Position numbers and translations under genes: made by a program | Notes under the pieces: model-generated | The model's input: the letters and a program-made list of their open reading frames with translations, nothing else | What the model was told of the DNA's origin: nothing | Databases searched by the model: none | Assembly: GCA_035513275.1 (NCBI GenBank) | Contig: DATKCJ010000067.1 | Span: 1 to 11,542, forward strand | Source of the DNA: DATKCJ01 sp035513275 | Lineage (GTDB): Bacteria; Verrucomicrobiota; Verrucomicrobiia; Opitutales; Opitutaceae | Length of the DNA: 11,542 bases | Reading direction: 5' to 3' | In this document: positions 1 to 7,448 of the stretch, in pieces | Numbering within the stretch: the first letter of the stretch is position 1 | Layout: each line of letters starts with the position of its first letter

Positions 1-177
1 GAGGTTTATCTCAAGTCACCCTCGGGTCGGGCCTTTTCACAGAAGCGTCCCAAGTTCCTTCGCTCCGATGGAGCTTCCGCCCGTCGCTCTCGGAGCTATG
101 GCGGACAAGACGGCTCGGCGAGCCAGCCACCGAAAACCAAGTACCGTGCCCCGCAAGTTCAGCGCTTAAAGCGAAGG
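1..177. other. Intergenic sequence at left edge, no gene seen
   Basis: No convincing coding sequence was found here. The stretch lies downstream of the leftward gene that ends at 178. A small perfect hairpin, GCTCC-GAT-GGAGC, sits at 62-74, and GGAGC recurs near 92-96, so the segment could fold around 62-96. No T-run follows in the leftward direction, so I do not call it a terminator. The sequence TTCACAGAAG near 36-45 also begins the inverted-repeat arm at 7449, which hints that this edge may hold part of a dispersed intergenic repeat; ten bases is too little to claim it. Confidence 0.4.
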
Positions 178-711
178 CTAGCGCGACGGGCTTACGATTC
201 CCGGCTTGATCGGCTGGGCGGGGAATGGCGGGGACGGCGGTTTTCCCCTGTATGTGCCGGGAATCCGGCCTGAGGGATCGAAGGTCGCACCGTTTCCTCT
301 GCCTGGTGCAGCGATCGCGGACTTCATGTCCTCAGGAGCCACCTCGATCGCCGTCGCAATTATTTCAGATGCCTGATCGGGAAAGAGGGCTATGGCCGTG
401 GAAACGAATTCTTGGGAAAGCTCTGGCTGGGCGATGATCGAGATTCGCACGAACTCCTTTGCGTGCCCAGGCATGACCTCGAGCGCAGCAGCAAGAATTG
501 CAACAGCGCGCTCCGGGATCTCGACGACGGCGCCGGTCAGGATTTCGTCCGCTTCTTTTGGTTGCTGCGAAATTGCCGTGGCGATTCCGGCCGGCGCGTT
601 ATCGAGGTCGACCCGCGCATTGGCCACGAGTTTTTTGACGTCCACCTTGGCGTGACCAACCGACACGAGTGCAATCAAAGCAACGAGGGAAAGAAGGTGT
701 GTGTTTTTCAT
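178..711 (-). CDS. Small secreted protein with 15-residue tandem repeats
   Basis: This 177-residue protein is not recognised as a named family. Residues 1-21 form a clear signal peptide (MKNTHLLS, hydrophobic core, VGHA then K), so the product is exported. Residues 51-125 are five consecutive units of exactly 15 residues, each starting with proline, with pattern P-x-x-A/L-x-x-I/F-hydrophobic-x-x-A-hydrophobic; partial units flank them at about 40-50 and 126-136. This predicts short amphipathic helices stacked with a proline at each turn. Residues 137-177 are a Gly/Pro-rich, probably disordered tail. The ATG at 709-711 is chosen because the signal peptide begins directly there; no good Shine-Dalgarno is visible. 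The gene is transcribed away from the TonB receptor, across an intergenic region holding a repeated 34-bp element. Function is unknown; a periplasmic or surface scaffold is only a guess. Confidence 0.8.
   Translation of the reverse strand: MKNTHLLSLVALIALVSVGHAKVDVKKLVANARVDLDNAPAGIATAISQQPKEADEILTGAVVEIPERAVAILAAALEVMPGHAKEFVRISIIAQPELSQEFVSTAIALFPDQASEIIATAIEVAPEDMKSAIAAPGRGNGATFDPSGRIPGTYRGKPPSPPFPAQPIKPGIVSPSR
337..561 (-). repeat. Five 15-residue (45-bp) tandem coding repeats
   Basis: Five in-frame units encode residues 51-125 of the minus-strand secreted protein. Unit starts read PKEADEIL, PERAVAIL, PGHAKEFV, PELSQEFV and PDQASEII, all exactly 15 residues apart. The conservation is at protein level (Pro at position 1, hydrophobics at 7, 8 and 12, mostly Ala at 4 and 11); the DNA of the units has diverged, so the array is old and maintained by structure rather than a fresh slippage product. 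Confidence 0.85.
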
Positions 712-786
712 GGTGCGAAAGCGATTCTGCGAAGACGCAACGTCATGCTCCGTGAACGAGCAAGGCTAGACCACCTGTTGTCTCGC

Positions 787-820
787 AAGTGTCACACAAG
801 CTTCCTCAAACCGTCACATT
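787..820 (+). promoter_or_regulatory. 34-bp direct repeat, copy 1 (GTCAC half-sites)
   Basis: This 34-bp stretch matches 1314-1347 at 33 of 34 positions (T at 803 against A at 1330), while the flanks do not match. It contains GTGTCAC at 789-795 and CCGTCAC at 811-817, direct half-sites 22 bp apart, which places them on the same DNA face two turns apart. It sits about 76 bp upstream of the start of the leftward gene, in the opposite orientation to that gene. A binding site for a direct-repeat-recognising regulator is the likeliest reading. Confidence 0.55.
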
Positions 821-1313
821 CGGACCAAACGATTCGCGAATTCACCTGTGGCCATGTCGCGACGAATTCTTGTCTGACTTTTTTTGTGTCTGGTCGCCGC
901 GAAAAGTCCGGCGTCGGAAAATCGATTTGGTAATACGTCTTTCGAGAAGGGCAGGGAGTCACTGGCGGGCGGATCGATTTTGAATTCGATCTGCACTCAT
1001 CCTTCGCGGCGCAGTGAGCGTGCCGATTCAGCGTGTGAATCCTGCGATCTTGCTCCATGTGCACTGAGGTGCCGGGCGCAGCAGGTGTTTCCGTTTTTCT
1101 GATGGCTCGCGCATTCTGCATCGATCGCGCGCAAGGGCGCTTCAACTGATCCAGTCCGGCTCGGGGCATCTTGCCTCACCGAGGAATCACGAGGCTCTGC
1201 TGTCGAGGAGCGGAGCCACCGTCGTGCGAATTGAACAACGCGGATGTTCGCATTGAAGCGGTGCGACTCGTTCGGGCGCGGAGAAACTTGAGGGAAAACT
1301 GCGATCGTTTCCG

Positions 1314-1347
1314 AAGTGTCACACAAGCTACCTCAAACCGTCACATT
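1314..1347 (+). promoter_or_regulatory. 34-bp direct repeat, copy 2 (GTCAC half-sites)
   Basis: This is the second copy of the element at 787-820, with one mismatch. Half-sites are GTGTCAC at 1316-1322 and CCGTCAC at 1338-1344. It lies 140 bp upstream of the TonB receptor start, in the same direction as that gene. The 22-bp spacing equals two 11-bp periods, the period of tandem Pho-box half-sites (consensus CTGTCAT in enterobacteria); the middle unit expected at 1327-1333 is poorly matched. Identity of the regulator is inference. Confidence 0.55.
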
Positions 1348-1354
1348 GATCCCT

Positions 1355-1360
1355 TACTCT
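1355..1360 (+). promoter_or_regulatory. Candidate -10 box for the TonB receptor gene
   Basis: TACTCT lies 10 bp after the second GTCAC half-site, the spacing expected when an activator bound to direct repeats replaces a -35 box, as in Pho-type promoters. A separate TTGACA at 1364-1369 has no good -10 at the right distance. This is a weak call based on spacing and resemblance alone. Confidence 0.25.
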
Positions 1361-1487
1361 GTTTTGACACGCGAAACTCCGCCACACGCGACTCTTCACC
1401 ACACGCACTCTCCTGCTGTTTCGCGCTCCCCTAGCACATCCGTCTCCGGGTCACCCACGCTGACCCATTCTGCGATCTCCGCCGCCC

Positions 1488-4400
1488 ATGCCTCTCCCTC
1501 GCCGTGAAAGCGTCATCTTCAATTTTTTCCTCTGGCTCTTCGTGGGCAGCTTCTTCGGCGGGAGCGTTGCGGCCGCAACAGTCGACTACTCCACGGATGC
1601 CGTGCTGGCGCGCACCACGATAACCGTCCAGGCGGATTCCCTTTCATTGGCCGAGGCCCTCACCCTTGTGGAAAACCAGACGACGCTGAGATTCTTCGTG
1701 TTCGACGTCGAGCGGCTTCCCCTGAACGCCCGGGTGATGCTGACGGACAAAGGGGAGATCTCCCTTGCCGGGTTGCTGATGGAAATTTCCGCGCAGGCGG
1801 CAGTCACTTTTGGGCGCCGCGACAACCTGATCGACGTGCGGGGCAAGGGTTCGGACGGCACGGTCGTCTCCCCGCCGGGCTCGTCTGACTATTCTCCATA
1901 CGGAGTCGAGCCGGAGGAACCGGGTGCCGTGAAAGTTCTACGCTCCGATCCGTTGATGGCCGAAGCTCCTGCCACCGCTGCGCCGAACGTCGAAGCAAGA
2001 CCTGCGCCGATCGAGGCTCCAGCGCCCGCGGCGGAAAGCGCCTTCTCTGCACAAGACACGACATCCGAATCAGACGATGTGCTCGTGCTAGACGTGTTGA
2101 ATATCCAAGGAAAGGCCACGAAGGGCTCCGTCGGCGCCCTGCGCTCCGTTCGCGCAAACGCATCTGTGGCGATCGATTACCTCAGCGCGACCCAGATGGC
2201 CAAGTACTCTGGAAGCGATTTGTCCGAGATCGTGTTCCGAATTCCCGGGGTTTCGGTGGCGGGAGGACAGTTTGCTGTCATCCGCGGATTGAGCGACCGC
2301 TACACCAACACGACCTTCAACGGCCTCAAACTGCCCAGTCCCGATCCGGAGCGGCAGTCACCTCAGCTCGATATTCTGCCCACCGCGCTCGTTGATTCGA
2401 TTGTCATCTCAAAGTCATTTGCTCCCTACCTCTGGGCCGACACGTCGGGTGGCTCAATTGACCTGACCAATGCCGAGGGTGGAGTAGACAGCCGCCGCTT
2501 CTCGATCAGCTACGGGATCAAGGCGAACGACAACGCGCTTGATGGCGGCCCCCGCTACAGCGTGCCGAAACGCCGCAATGACTGGATTGCCGCGGGGTCG
2601 AAGTCCCGGCCTGGTGCGACACTCGAGGAGTTTCAGCGAACTTGGGATTTCGTCCCACAGCACGACAGCCTGCCGCTGGGCCAGAAGTTTTCGCTCGACT
2701 ACGGCAACGGATTCCAGGCGGCGGGCCGAGCTTTCGGCTTTGCCGTTACCTTCGGCTATGAGTTGGCATCGAGCCAGCGCGAAGGCCTAAGGCAGGCACT
2801 GCTCGTCGGGCACAAGGAGGACGTAATGAGTCTTGAGAACTCCGAATACCGCACGGGCCGCCCGACGTTACTCGATGGCGGCACTTGGGACTACGAGCAA
2901 AGCAAGGTGGAGGTGACGATCGGCGGGCTTCTGAGCACATCGATCGAGTTGTCCGAGAACCACGACCTCCGCGGCGTTGCGTTTTGGACACGCACTGGGT
3001 CCGACTCGGTGCAGACAAACCGCTCGCCGCTCACGACCTACTTTGGCACGGGTGCTACTGGTGAGCCATTTGAGGCGGTGGTCGGCTACGACCAGGGCGA
3101 GCGAAGGGCCGGCGACTACGATGGGTTTATTCCACAGGCCATTCAACGATTCCGGGACGTTCAAATTTACACGGAACGCAAGCTGTCTCTCTTCCAGTTG
3201 GCTGGCGCCCACGAGTTCGGGGGCTTGGGCGACCTTGAGGTCAACTGGGTGGCCCAGCGCGCCAGCACCTATCAGGACGAGCCCAATCTGGTGGACGCCC
3301 GGTATTTCTATCAACTCGGGGAGAATCCTTTCGCGTCGGATTTCAATTATGGGATCCCGGTCGGCGAATACGGCATCACTCCTTCCGGATTCGCGAATCT
3401 CAACCGATTCTGGGGCCTCACTCAAGAGGACCAGACGAGCTTCCGCGTAGATGGCGAATGGACTGAACTCCGATTGGCCGGGCGGGCTGCAAAACTGCGA
3501 ATTGGCGGAGCCGGCGAAAGCACGGATCGCACGTTCGACGGCAGCAACTACACCGGAATCTTTCACAGCCTTACCACTGCCCAGCGGACGGGCCCCGATC
3601 CGGATGAGGGATTCAACAATCTTGTGGCCAACGACTCCGCGTTGTCGAACCGCACTGAGCAGTCGCGCGACATCACCGCGACATTTGTCAACCTGACGAT
3701 CGGCCTCCCCGGGAGAACGGATCTTGTGGCAGGAGCGCGCTTTGAACGCTTCGGAATCGATACGGAAGGCAAGGACAACGTCAACCGCACCCCGACCGGT
3801 TTCCTCTTCCATTATTCGGCGTTCCCGATTTTCGGGGCCGAGAACATACCTACGTTCAGTTCGGCGGAGGCCAGTCAGAACCATGTGACGAAGGTCAGCT
3901 TCTCCGAGATCAACTGGTATCCGTCGATCGGTCTCATATTTCGTCCAACCGATGCGCTCACGTTCCGGGTCACCGTTTCACAGACCTCGGGCCGGCCGTC
4001 TCTCCGGGAAATGGGGCCGTATTACAATCGGAGTTTGGAATCGGGCGAGTATGTCGTCGGTAATCCGTTCCTCCGTTCTTCAGAGGTAGCCAATCTGGAT
4101 ACGCGAGTGGAGTGGGTGCGCGACAACTCGACCCGTTATGCTGCCAGCCTTTTTGCAAAGCGCATCAAGACGCCAATCGAGAAGGTGTTCCTGCCTGGTG
4201 GTCTGAACGGCGAAGGAGTGGAAACCTGGTCCAACAATCCGAACACGGCAAAACTCTATGGCGCCGAGTTCGAATTCCAGCGGAAGCTGGGCTGGGGATT
4301 CTCGTTGGGCGGGAACTTTACGTGGATCAAGGCCGAAGTGGAGGAACATCCCTCGGTTCTGACCAAGCTGCGGGCTGATTCTCACCTTGCGCCGGATGAA

Positions 4401-4775
4401 ACGGTCGTCCGCCCGCTTTTTGATCAGCCCGAGTATATCGCCAACCTGGACCTTACCTGGTCCCATCCCAACTGGGGCACCTCGGTCACGCTGGCCGGTT
4501 TCGCCATCAGCGATGTGCTTGAGACGGCCGGCGGCGGCACTGTGTTCGGCGTGTCCGATTCGGCCTTGGATATCTACGACCGCGCAAGTCAACGCGTGGA
4601 TCTGACCTTCAGTCAGCCGCTTTTCGTCGGACTGAAGCTCAAAATCAATGTGACCAATCTCACCGACCCGGTCCAGGGCACGGTCTACGATCCGACTCGG
4701 ACCCCTGAGGAGTTGACCCGCAACGCCTATCGCGCTGGCCGCAACTACACCCTGTCTCTCAGCAAAGACTTTTGA
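1488..4775 (+). CDS. TonB-dependent outer-membrane receptor with STN domain
   Basis: A 1095-residue receptor that would import a ligand across the outer membrane using TonB-ExbB-ExbD energy. Residues 1-30 are a signal peptide ending in AAA. Residues about 45-117 fit an STN (secretin/TonB short N-terminal) domain, with the typical LSLAEAL and LAGLLMEI stretches. A Pro/Ala/Glu-rich linker (about 120-195) follows, then a possible TonB box (DDVLVLDVLNI). The plug spans about 225-330, with the diagnostic VIRGLSDRYTNTTFNGL, a PSPDPERQSPQLDILP segment and SGGSIDLTN. The rest is a 22-strand-type barrel with a C-terminal Phe (LSLSKDF), as expected for BAM-inserted proteins. STN domains often relay to FecR/sigma pairs, but none is encoded here. 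The ATG at 1488 is used because the signal peptide follows; no clear ribosome site is visible. The ligand is unknown; the beta-helix gene downstream is the probable partner. Confidence 0.92.
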   Translation: MPLPRRESVIFNFFLWLFVGSFFGGSVAAATVDYSTDAVLARTTITVQADSLSLAEALTLVENQTTLRFFVFDVERLPLNARVMLTDKGEISLAGLLMEISAQAAVTFGRRDNLIDVRGKGSDGTVVSPPGSSDYSPYGVEPEEPGAVKVLRSDPLMAEAPATAAPNVEARPAPIEAPAPAAESAFSAQDTTSESDDVLVLDVLNIQGKATKGSVGALRSVRANASVAIDYLSATQMAKYSGSDLSEIVFRIPGVSVAGGQFAVIRGLSDRYTNTTFNGLKLPSPDPERQSPQLDILPTALVDSIVISKSFAPYLWADTSGGSIDLTNAEGGVDSRRFSISYGIKANDNALDGGPRYSVPKRRNDWIAAGSKSRPGATLEEFQRTWDFVPQHDSLPLGQKFSLDYGNGFQAAGRAFGFAVTFGYELASSQREGLRQALLVGHKEDVMSLENSEYRTGRPTLLDGGTWDYEQSKVEVTIGGLLSTSIELSENHDLRGVAFWTRTGSDSVQTNRSPLTTYFGTGATGEPFEAVVGYDQGERRAGDYDGFIPQAIQRFRDVQIYTERKLSLFQLAGAHEFGGLGDLEVNWVAQRASTYQDEPNLVDARYFYQLGENPFASDFNYGIPVGEYGITPSGFANLNRFWGLTQEDQTSFRVDGEWTELRLAGRAAKLRIGGAGESTDRTFDGSNYTGIFHSLTTAQRTGPDPDEGFNNLVANDSALSNRTEQSRDITATFVNLTIGLPGRTDLVAGARFERFGIDTEGKDNVNRTPTGFLFHYSAFPIFGAENIPTFSSAEASQNHVTKVSFSEINWYPSIGLIFRPTDALTFRVTVSQTSGRPSLREMGPYYNRSLESGEYVVGNPFLRSSEVANLDTRVEWVRDNSTRYAASLFAKRIKTPIEKVFLPGGLNGEGVETWSNNPNTAKLYGAEFEFQRKLGWGFSLGGNFTWIKAEVEEHPSVLTKLRADSHLAPDETVVRPLFDQPEYIANLDLTWSHPNWGTSVTLAGFAISDVLETAGGGTVFGVSDSALDIYDRASQRVDLTFSQPLFVGLKLKINVTNLTDPVQGTVYDPTRTPEELTRNAYRAGRNYTLSLSKDF

Positions 4776-4855
4776 GCTCAGGCTCCACCCCTTTTGGCCG
4801 CCCCATCACGACGGTCAAATTTAACAAAACCACACCACGTCAAAAGCATCGCACA

Positions 4856-6436
4856 ATGAATAAGAAAATAATCGCTTCGCTGGGTCTGTCCGTTCTCTCG
4901 GCAGCCTTGGCGATCGCCCAAACGTCGGTTCCAGCGGGACCGATCTCTGTCGACACCGCATGGAATCTCGGCGGCTCCCCTTACATTCTCGAGGGGCTTG
5001 TTTACGTCGATAACGGCGCCACGCTTGATATCGCCCCTGGAGTTATCATTCGCGGGCAACCCATCACCACCACAGGCGCCTCCGATCCGGGGACGCTGCT
5101 CATCACCCGCACTGGCCGTATTCAGGCCCGGGGCACTTCGAGCAACCCCATCATCTTCACCGCGGCGGTCCTCGACGCTGGTCGCAAGGCCGGCGGTGCA
5201 CCCACGTTTGAAGCCTATGACAGCGGTGATGTGGACACCGTACCTGACCGGTGGACCCCTGCGGATGGTAATAACATGTGGCTCGACCTAACTCCGGCTA
5301 CAATCCCGCTCGCTCCGGTCACGCCGTCAGGCTTGATCAATTCCAAGTATTGGGGCGGCGTGCTCATTTGCGGCAATGCTCCGACCAACTCCAATAGTGA
5401 CACGACCCTTCCCGCCGACGGCATCCCGGACCCGGGGACGGGATTTGTTGAGGGTCTTAACGCAACTGCCGCAGGTATCTACGGTGGCGACAATCCGTTC
5501 GACGATTCCGGCATCTTCCGCTACGTTTCCATCCGCCATGCCGGTTTCTCGCTGGCTCCTGCGAGCGAGGTCAACGGATTGACCCTCTACGGCGTTGGCC
5601 GAGGCACCTCCATCGACCATGTCGAGATCTACTGCAACGTTGACGACGGAGTCGAGGTCTTCGGTGGCACGGTCGACTTGAGCCACCTCTGCATCGCCTT
5701 CGCCGAGGATGACGGCTTCGACACGGATCAGGGTTATCAGGGCACCGCGCAATACCTCTACATCGTGCATGGTATGACGATCAATGGCACGCTGATGCTC
5801 TCCTCCAGCGATCCCCGCGGCATGGAACTGGATGGCGACGATGCTCCGGGCAACGTCATCCCCGGTGGCATGCCGTTCGAGGATACCCGCATATACAACG
5901 CCACGGTCCAGGTCTTCGGCCAACAGGGCGTGTTCATGCGCAACGGCTTCGCCGGTGCGCTGGTGAATTCCATCGTCGTAACCCACAGCGCCACCGCCAA
6001 CGTCGGTGTGACGGTCTCCACCGGTGGGGTTGTTAGCCCGCAGACTAGTTACGCTGACGGGGCTCTTGAGATTCGCAACACAACCTTCAATGGCTGGACG
6101 ACTCCCTCCAATACATTCGGTGCCTACACCCCGCACACAAATGCGGGTTTCACGTTCGATGTGTTTTTCCCAGCTACCAATAATCGCACAACGACAGCCG
6201 ATATGCTGGCTCCCACGTATGCCACAGGTGGACTGAATCCTCGTCCTGGCGCCGGCCCCGGCGTTCCCAACACCTTGGCTGTCGGCAGCACGCAGGATTC
6301 CGGATACGTGACCGCTCCCGCTTTCGCCACCACCTACAAGGGTGCTTTTGATCCGGCCGCTGTCACGTTGTGGACCACTGGCTGGACGGCTCTCAACAAG
6401 ACCAACACCGACGGAATCAAGCTGCTAGTGAACTGA
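4856..6436 (+). CDS. Secreted beta-helix-like protein, likely receptor partner
   Basis: A 526-residue exported protein with signal peptide MNKKIIASLGLSVLSAALAIAQ. The same frame stays open back to a TTG at 4772 overlapping the receptor stop, but the ATG at 4856 is preferred because the signal peptide starts there. The body reads as a right-handed parallel beta-helix: LDIAPGVIIRG (58-67), GRIQARGTSSNPIIFTA (87-103), KYWGGVLICGNAP (164-176), a run around RYVSIRHAG (222-230), NGLTLYGVGRGTSIDHVEIY (240-259), then acidic turns VDDGVEVFGG (262-271) and AEDDGFDTDQG (283-293). From memory, proteins of this type, usually annotated hypothetical, recur beside receptors with the RGLxDRY plug motif; I cannot confirm that here. 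The 80-bp gap after the receptor holds no terminator, so the two are probably one operon. Aspartate clusters suggest a calcium or ligand site. No catalytic signature of a polysaccharide lyase is recognisable. Confidence 0.85.
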   Translation: MNKKIIASLGLSVLSAALAIAQTSVPAGPISVDTAWNLGGSPYILEGLVYVDNGATLDIAPGVIIRGQPITTTGASDPGTLLITRTGRIQARGTSSNPIIFTAAVLDAGRKAGGAPTFEAYDSGDVDTVPDRWTPADGNNMWLDLTPATIPLAPVTPSGLINSKYWGGVLICGNAPTNSNSDTTLPADGIPDPGTGFVEGLNATAAGIYGGDNPFDDSGIFRYVSIRHAGFSLAPASEVNGLTLYGVGRGTSIDHVEIYCNVDDGVEVFGGTVDLSHLCIAFAEDDGFDTDQGYQGTAQYLYIVHGMTINGTLMLSSSDPRGMELDGDDAPGNVIPGGMPFEDTRIYNATVQVFGQQGVFMRNGFAGALVNSIVVTHSATANVGVTVSTGGVVSPQTSYADGALEIRNTTFNGWTTPSNTFGAYTPHTNAGFTFDVFFPATNNRTTTADMLAPTYATGGLNPRPGAGPGVPNTLAVGSTQDSGYVTAPAFATTYKGAFDPAAVTLWTTGWTALNKTNTDGIKLLVN

Positions 6437-6466
6437 TTACCAAAGAAGAACGCATTCATCTTATAC

Positions 6467-6498
6467 TCGGCCAGCCGCACATGAAAACGGCTGGCTGA
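6467..6498 (+). other. Intergenic hairpin, 11-bp stem
   Basis: Arms TCGGCCAGCCG (6467-6477) and CGGCTGGCTGA (6488-6498) pair over 11 positions with one G-T pair, around a 10-nt loop rich in A. It is not followed by a T-run, so it is not a standard rho-independent terminator. It could slow or end transcription from the receptor operon, protect the 3' end of that message, or structure the leader of the next gene. TATACT at 6462-6467 just before it resembles a -10 box, but no good -35 is placed for it. Confidence 0.5.
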
Positions 6499-6518
6499 CT
6501 TACCCAAATAACAAGATT

Positions 6519-7346
6519 ATGAAAAAGCTACTCATGGCCTCGCTCGTCGCAATCGCTCCAGTGATTGCTTCTGCCCAAGTTCAGCTCATCTCGGGTTTCA
6601 ACTTTGGCCAATTCATCGGAGGTGGAGTTCCATCCACAGATGGCACCACTGGTGATCCAATTGGTTTCATTCAATCCAATTTCGGCCCGAACTCCGCTCC
6701 CGGACCCGAGGATAGCGGTGTCTTTAAAGCAAACAACGGTATCGCCACGCCCTACAGCGCCGGCAGTTCGACCCTGTATTACGACGGCACTCAAAGTTCG
6801 AGTGCCTTCTCTTACACTCTTGGAACCGATGTCAGCGTGCACGAGCGTGGCGCACTTGTCGCGATCAATGAGCAAACTGTCAACCCGCTCATCCAGATGT
6901 ATCCCGGCGACGATAACAATGCTGGATTGCATCTGACCAGCAGTGTGGGGATCAACCAGTTCTCGATTGTGACCAACACAACTGGCTGGGCAGATTTTGA
7001 CCCACTCGCGTTCAGCCAACCAAACGATTTCAACTTCACCTTCGCGGCCTATGCCCTCACGGGCAGCGGCTCGGTGCAGTTCTCGTTCAATGGCTTGGAT
7101 GTTGGTGGCCTATTCAGCGTGGCTGGCGGCGAATACCAGGCGTTCAACCTCGACCTGGGCGAGAGCTTCTACGGCCAGACCAACGCGACCCTCGTGGCTA
7201 CTATCTCGGGCGACTTGGTGTTCGATAACATCCAAATCAACGGTGTGGCGGCCATTCCTGAGCCCTCGACGTATGCCGCCGTCCTCGGTCTGCTGACGCT
7301 GGGCTTCGCGCTCCTGCGCCGCCGCAAGGCCGCGCTCCAGCTCTGA
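6519..7346 (+). CDS. PEP-CTERM-anchored secreted protein
   Basis: A 275-residue exported protein. Residues 1-19 are a signal peptide (MKKLLMASLVAIAPVIASA). Residues 20-242 are a module I do not recognise, rich in Gly, Ser, Asn and aromatic residues and likely all-beta. Residues 247-275 are a PEP-CTERM sorting signal: PEPSTY, a hydrophobic helix, then RRRK and a short tail. In known systems such tails are cut by an exosortase (XrtA/EpsH type), which releases or anchors the protein at the surface, often with exopolysaccharide; no exosortase is in this window. The striking point is that residues 17-242 are nearly duplicated at the start of the next gene. The ATG at 6519 is fixed by the signal peptide; the upstream sequence has only a weak purine stretch (ACAAGATT). 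A strong terminator follows at 7386. Confidence 0.9.
   Translation: MKKLLMASLVAIAPVIASAQVQLISGFNFGQFIGGGVPSTDGTTGDPIGFIQSNFGPNSAPGPEDSGVFKANNGIATPYSAGSSTLYYDGTQSSSAFSYTLGTDVSVHERGALVAINEQTVNPLIQMYPGDDNNAGLHLTSSVGINQFSIVTNTTGWADFDPLAFSQPNDFNFTFAAYALTGSGSVQFSFNGLDVGGLFSVAGGEYQAFNLDLGESFYGQTNATLVATISGDLVFDNIQINGVAAIPEPSTYAAVLGLLTLGFALLRRRKAALQL
6567..7244 (+). repeat. Duplicated coding module, copy 1
   Basis: These 226 codons (residues 17-242 of the PEP-CTERM protein) align with 7905-8585 almost without gaps; the only length difference is one extra codon in copy 2 (SVG-INQF against SVGGPNQF). By eye about 25 residues differ, so protein identity is near 89%. Similarity begins abruptly at the end of the signal peptide (GCTTCTGCCCAAG) and fades at the junction with the PEP-CTERM tail. 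Confidence 0.93.
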
Positions 7347-7385
7347 GTGTAGCGGTTGAACCAAGCGTTTGATTGTTTCCTTGCG

Positions 7386-7417
7386 AGGTGGCCGCGGAGA
7401 ACCCGCGGCCACCTTTT
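7386..7417 (+). terminator. Rho-independent terminator after PEP-CTERM gene
   Basis: A perfect 11-bp GC-rich stem, GGTGGCCGCGG (7387-7397) with CCGCGGCCACC (7403-7413), encloses a 5-nt loop and is followed directly by TTTT (7414-7417). An A-T pair at 7386/7414 can extend the stem. It lies 40 bp after the stop of the PEP-CTERM gene, so that gene should end its transcript here and the downstream paralogue needs its own promoter. Confidence 0.88.
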
Positions 7418-7448
7418 CGCTAAACTTGATCCATACCTTTTTGCGCAG

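Larger units (their letters stand above)
712..1487. other. Divergent intergenic region, probable regulatory sequence
   Basis: This 776-bp region separates the leftward secreted-protein gene from the rightward TonB receptor. No reading frame in it has a believable start, composition or signal peptide. Its notable content is two copies of a 34-bp direct repeat (787-820 and 1314-1347). Between them lie a short palindrome-based inverted repeat (AAAATCGAT at 918-926 against ATCGATTTT at 973-981) and a T7 run near 879-885, neither of which forms a convincing terminator. A small RNA between the repeats is possible but nothing specific supports one. Confidence 0.5.

Noticed and set aside
112..124. 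Palindrome GGCTCG-G-CGAGCC near the left edge
   Set aside because: A one-base loop cannot form a hairpin and no other evidence supports an operator there.
830..982. Hairpin/terminator or small RNA from paired GAATTC and ATCGAT palindromes in the divergent region
   Set aside because: Short self-complementary hexamers pair with each other by chance; loops are long and the T-run at 879-885 is not preceded by a stable stem.
2868..3884. Long open frame (338 codons) on the minus strand inside the TonB receptor gene
   Set aside because: It lies fully antisense to a receptor whose domains are recognisable along its length; its translation has no signal, motif or family resemblance and is a by-product of GC-rich codon use.
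4772..4855. Extended start (TTG at 4772) for the beta-helix protein
   Set aside because: It would add 28 residues in front of a well-formed signal peptide that begins at the ATG at 4856.
5327..6136. Minus-strand open frame (269 codons) opposite the beta-helix gene
   Set aside because: It is antisense to a well-supported exported protein; it shows no start context or domain of its own.
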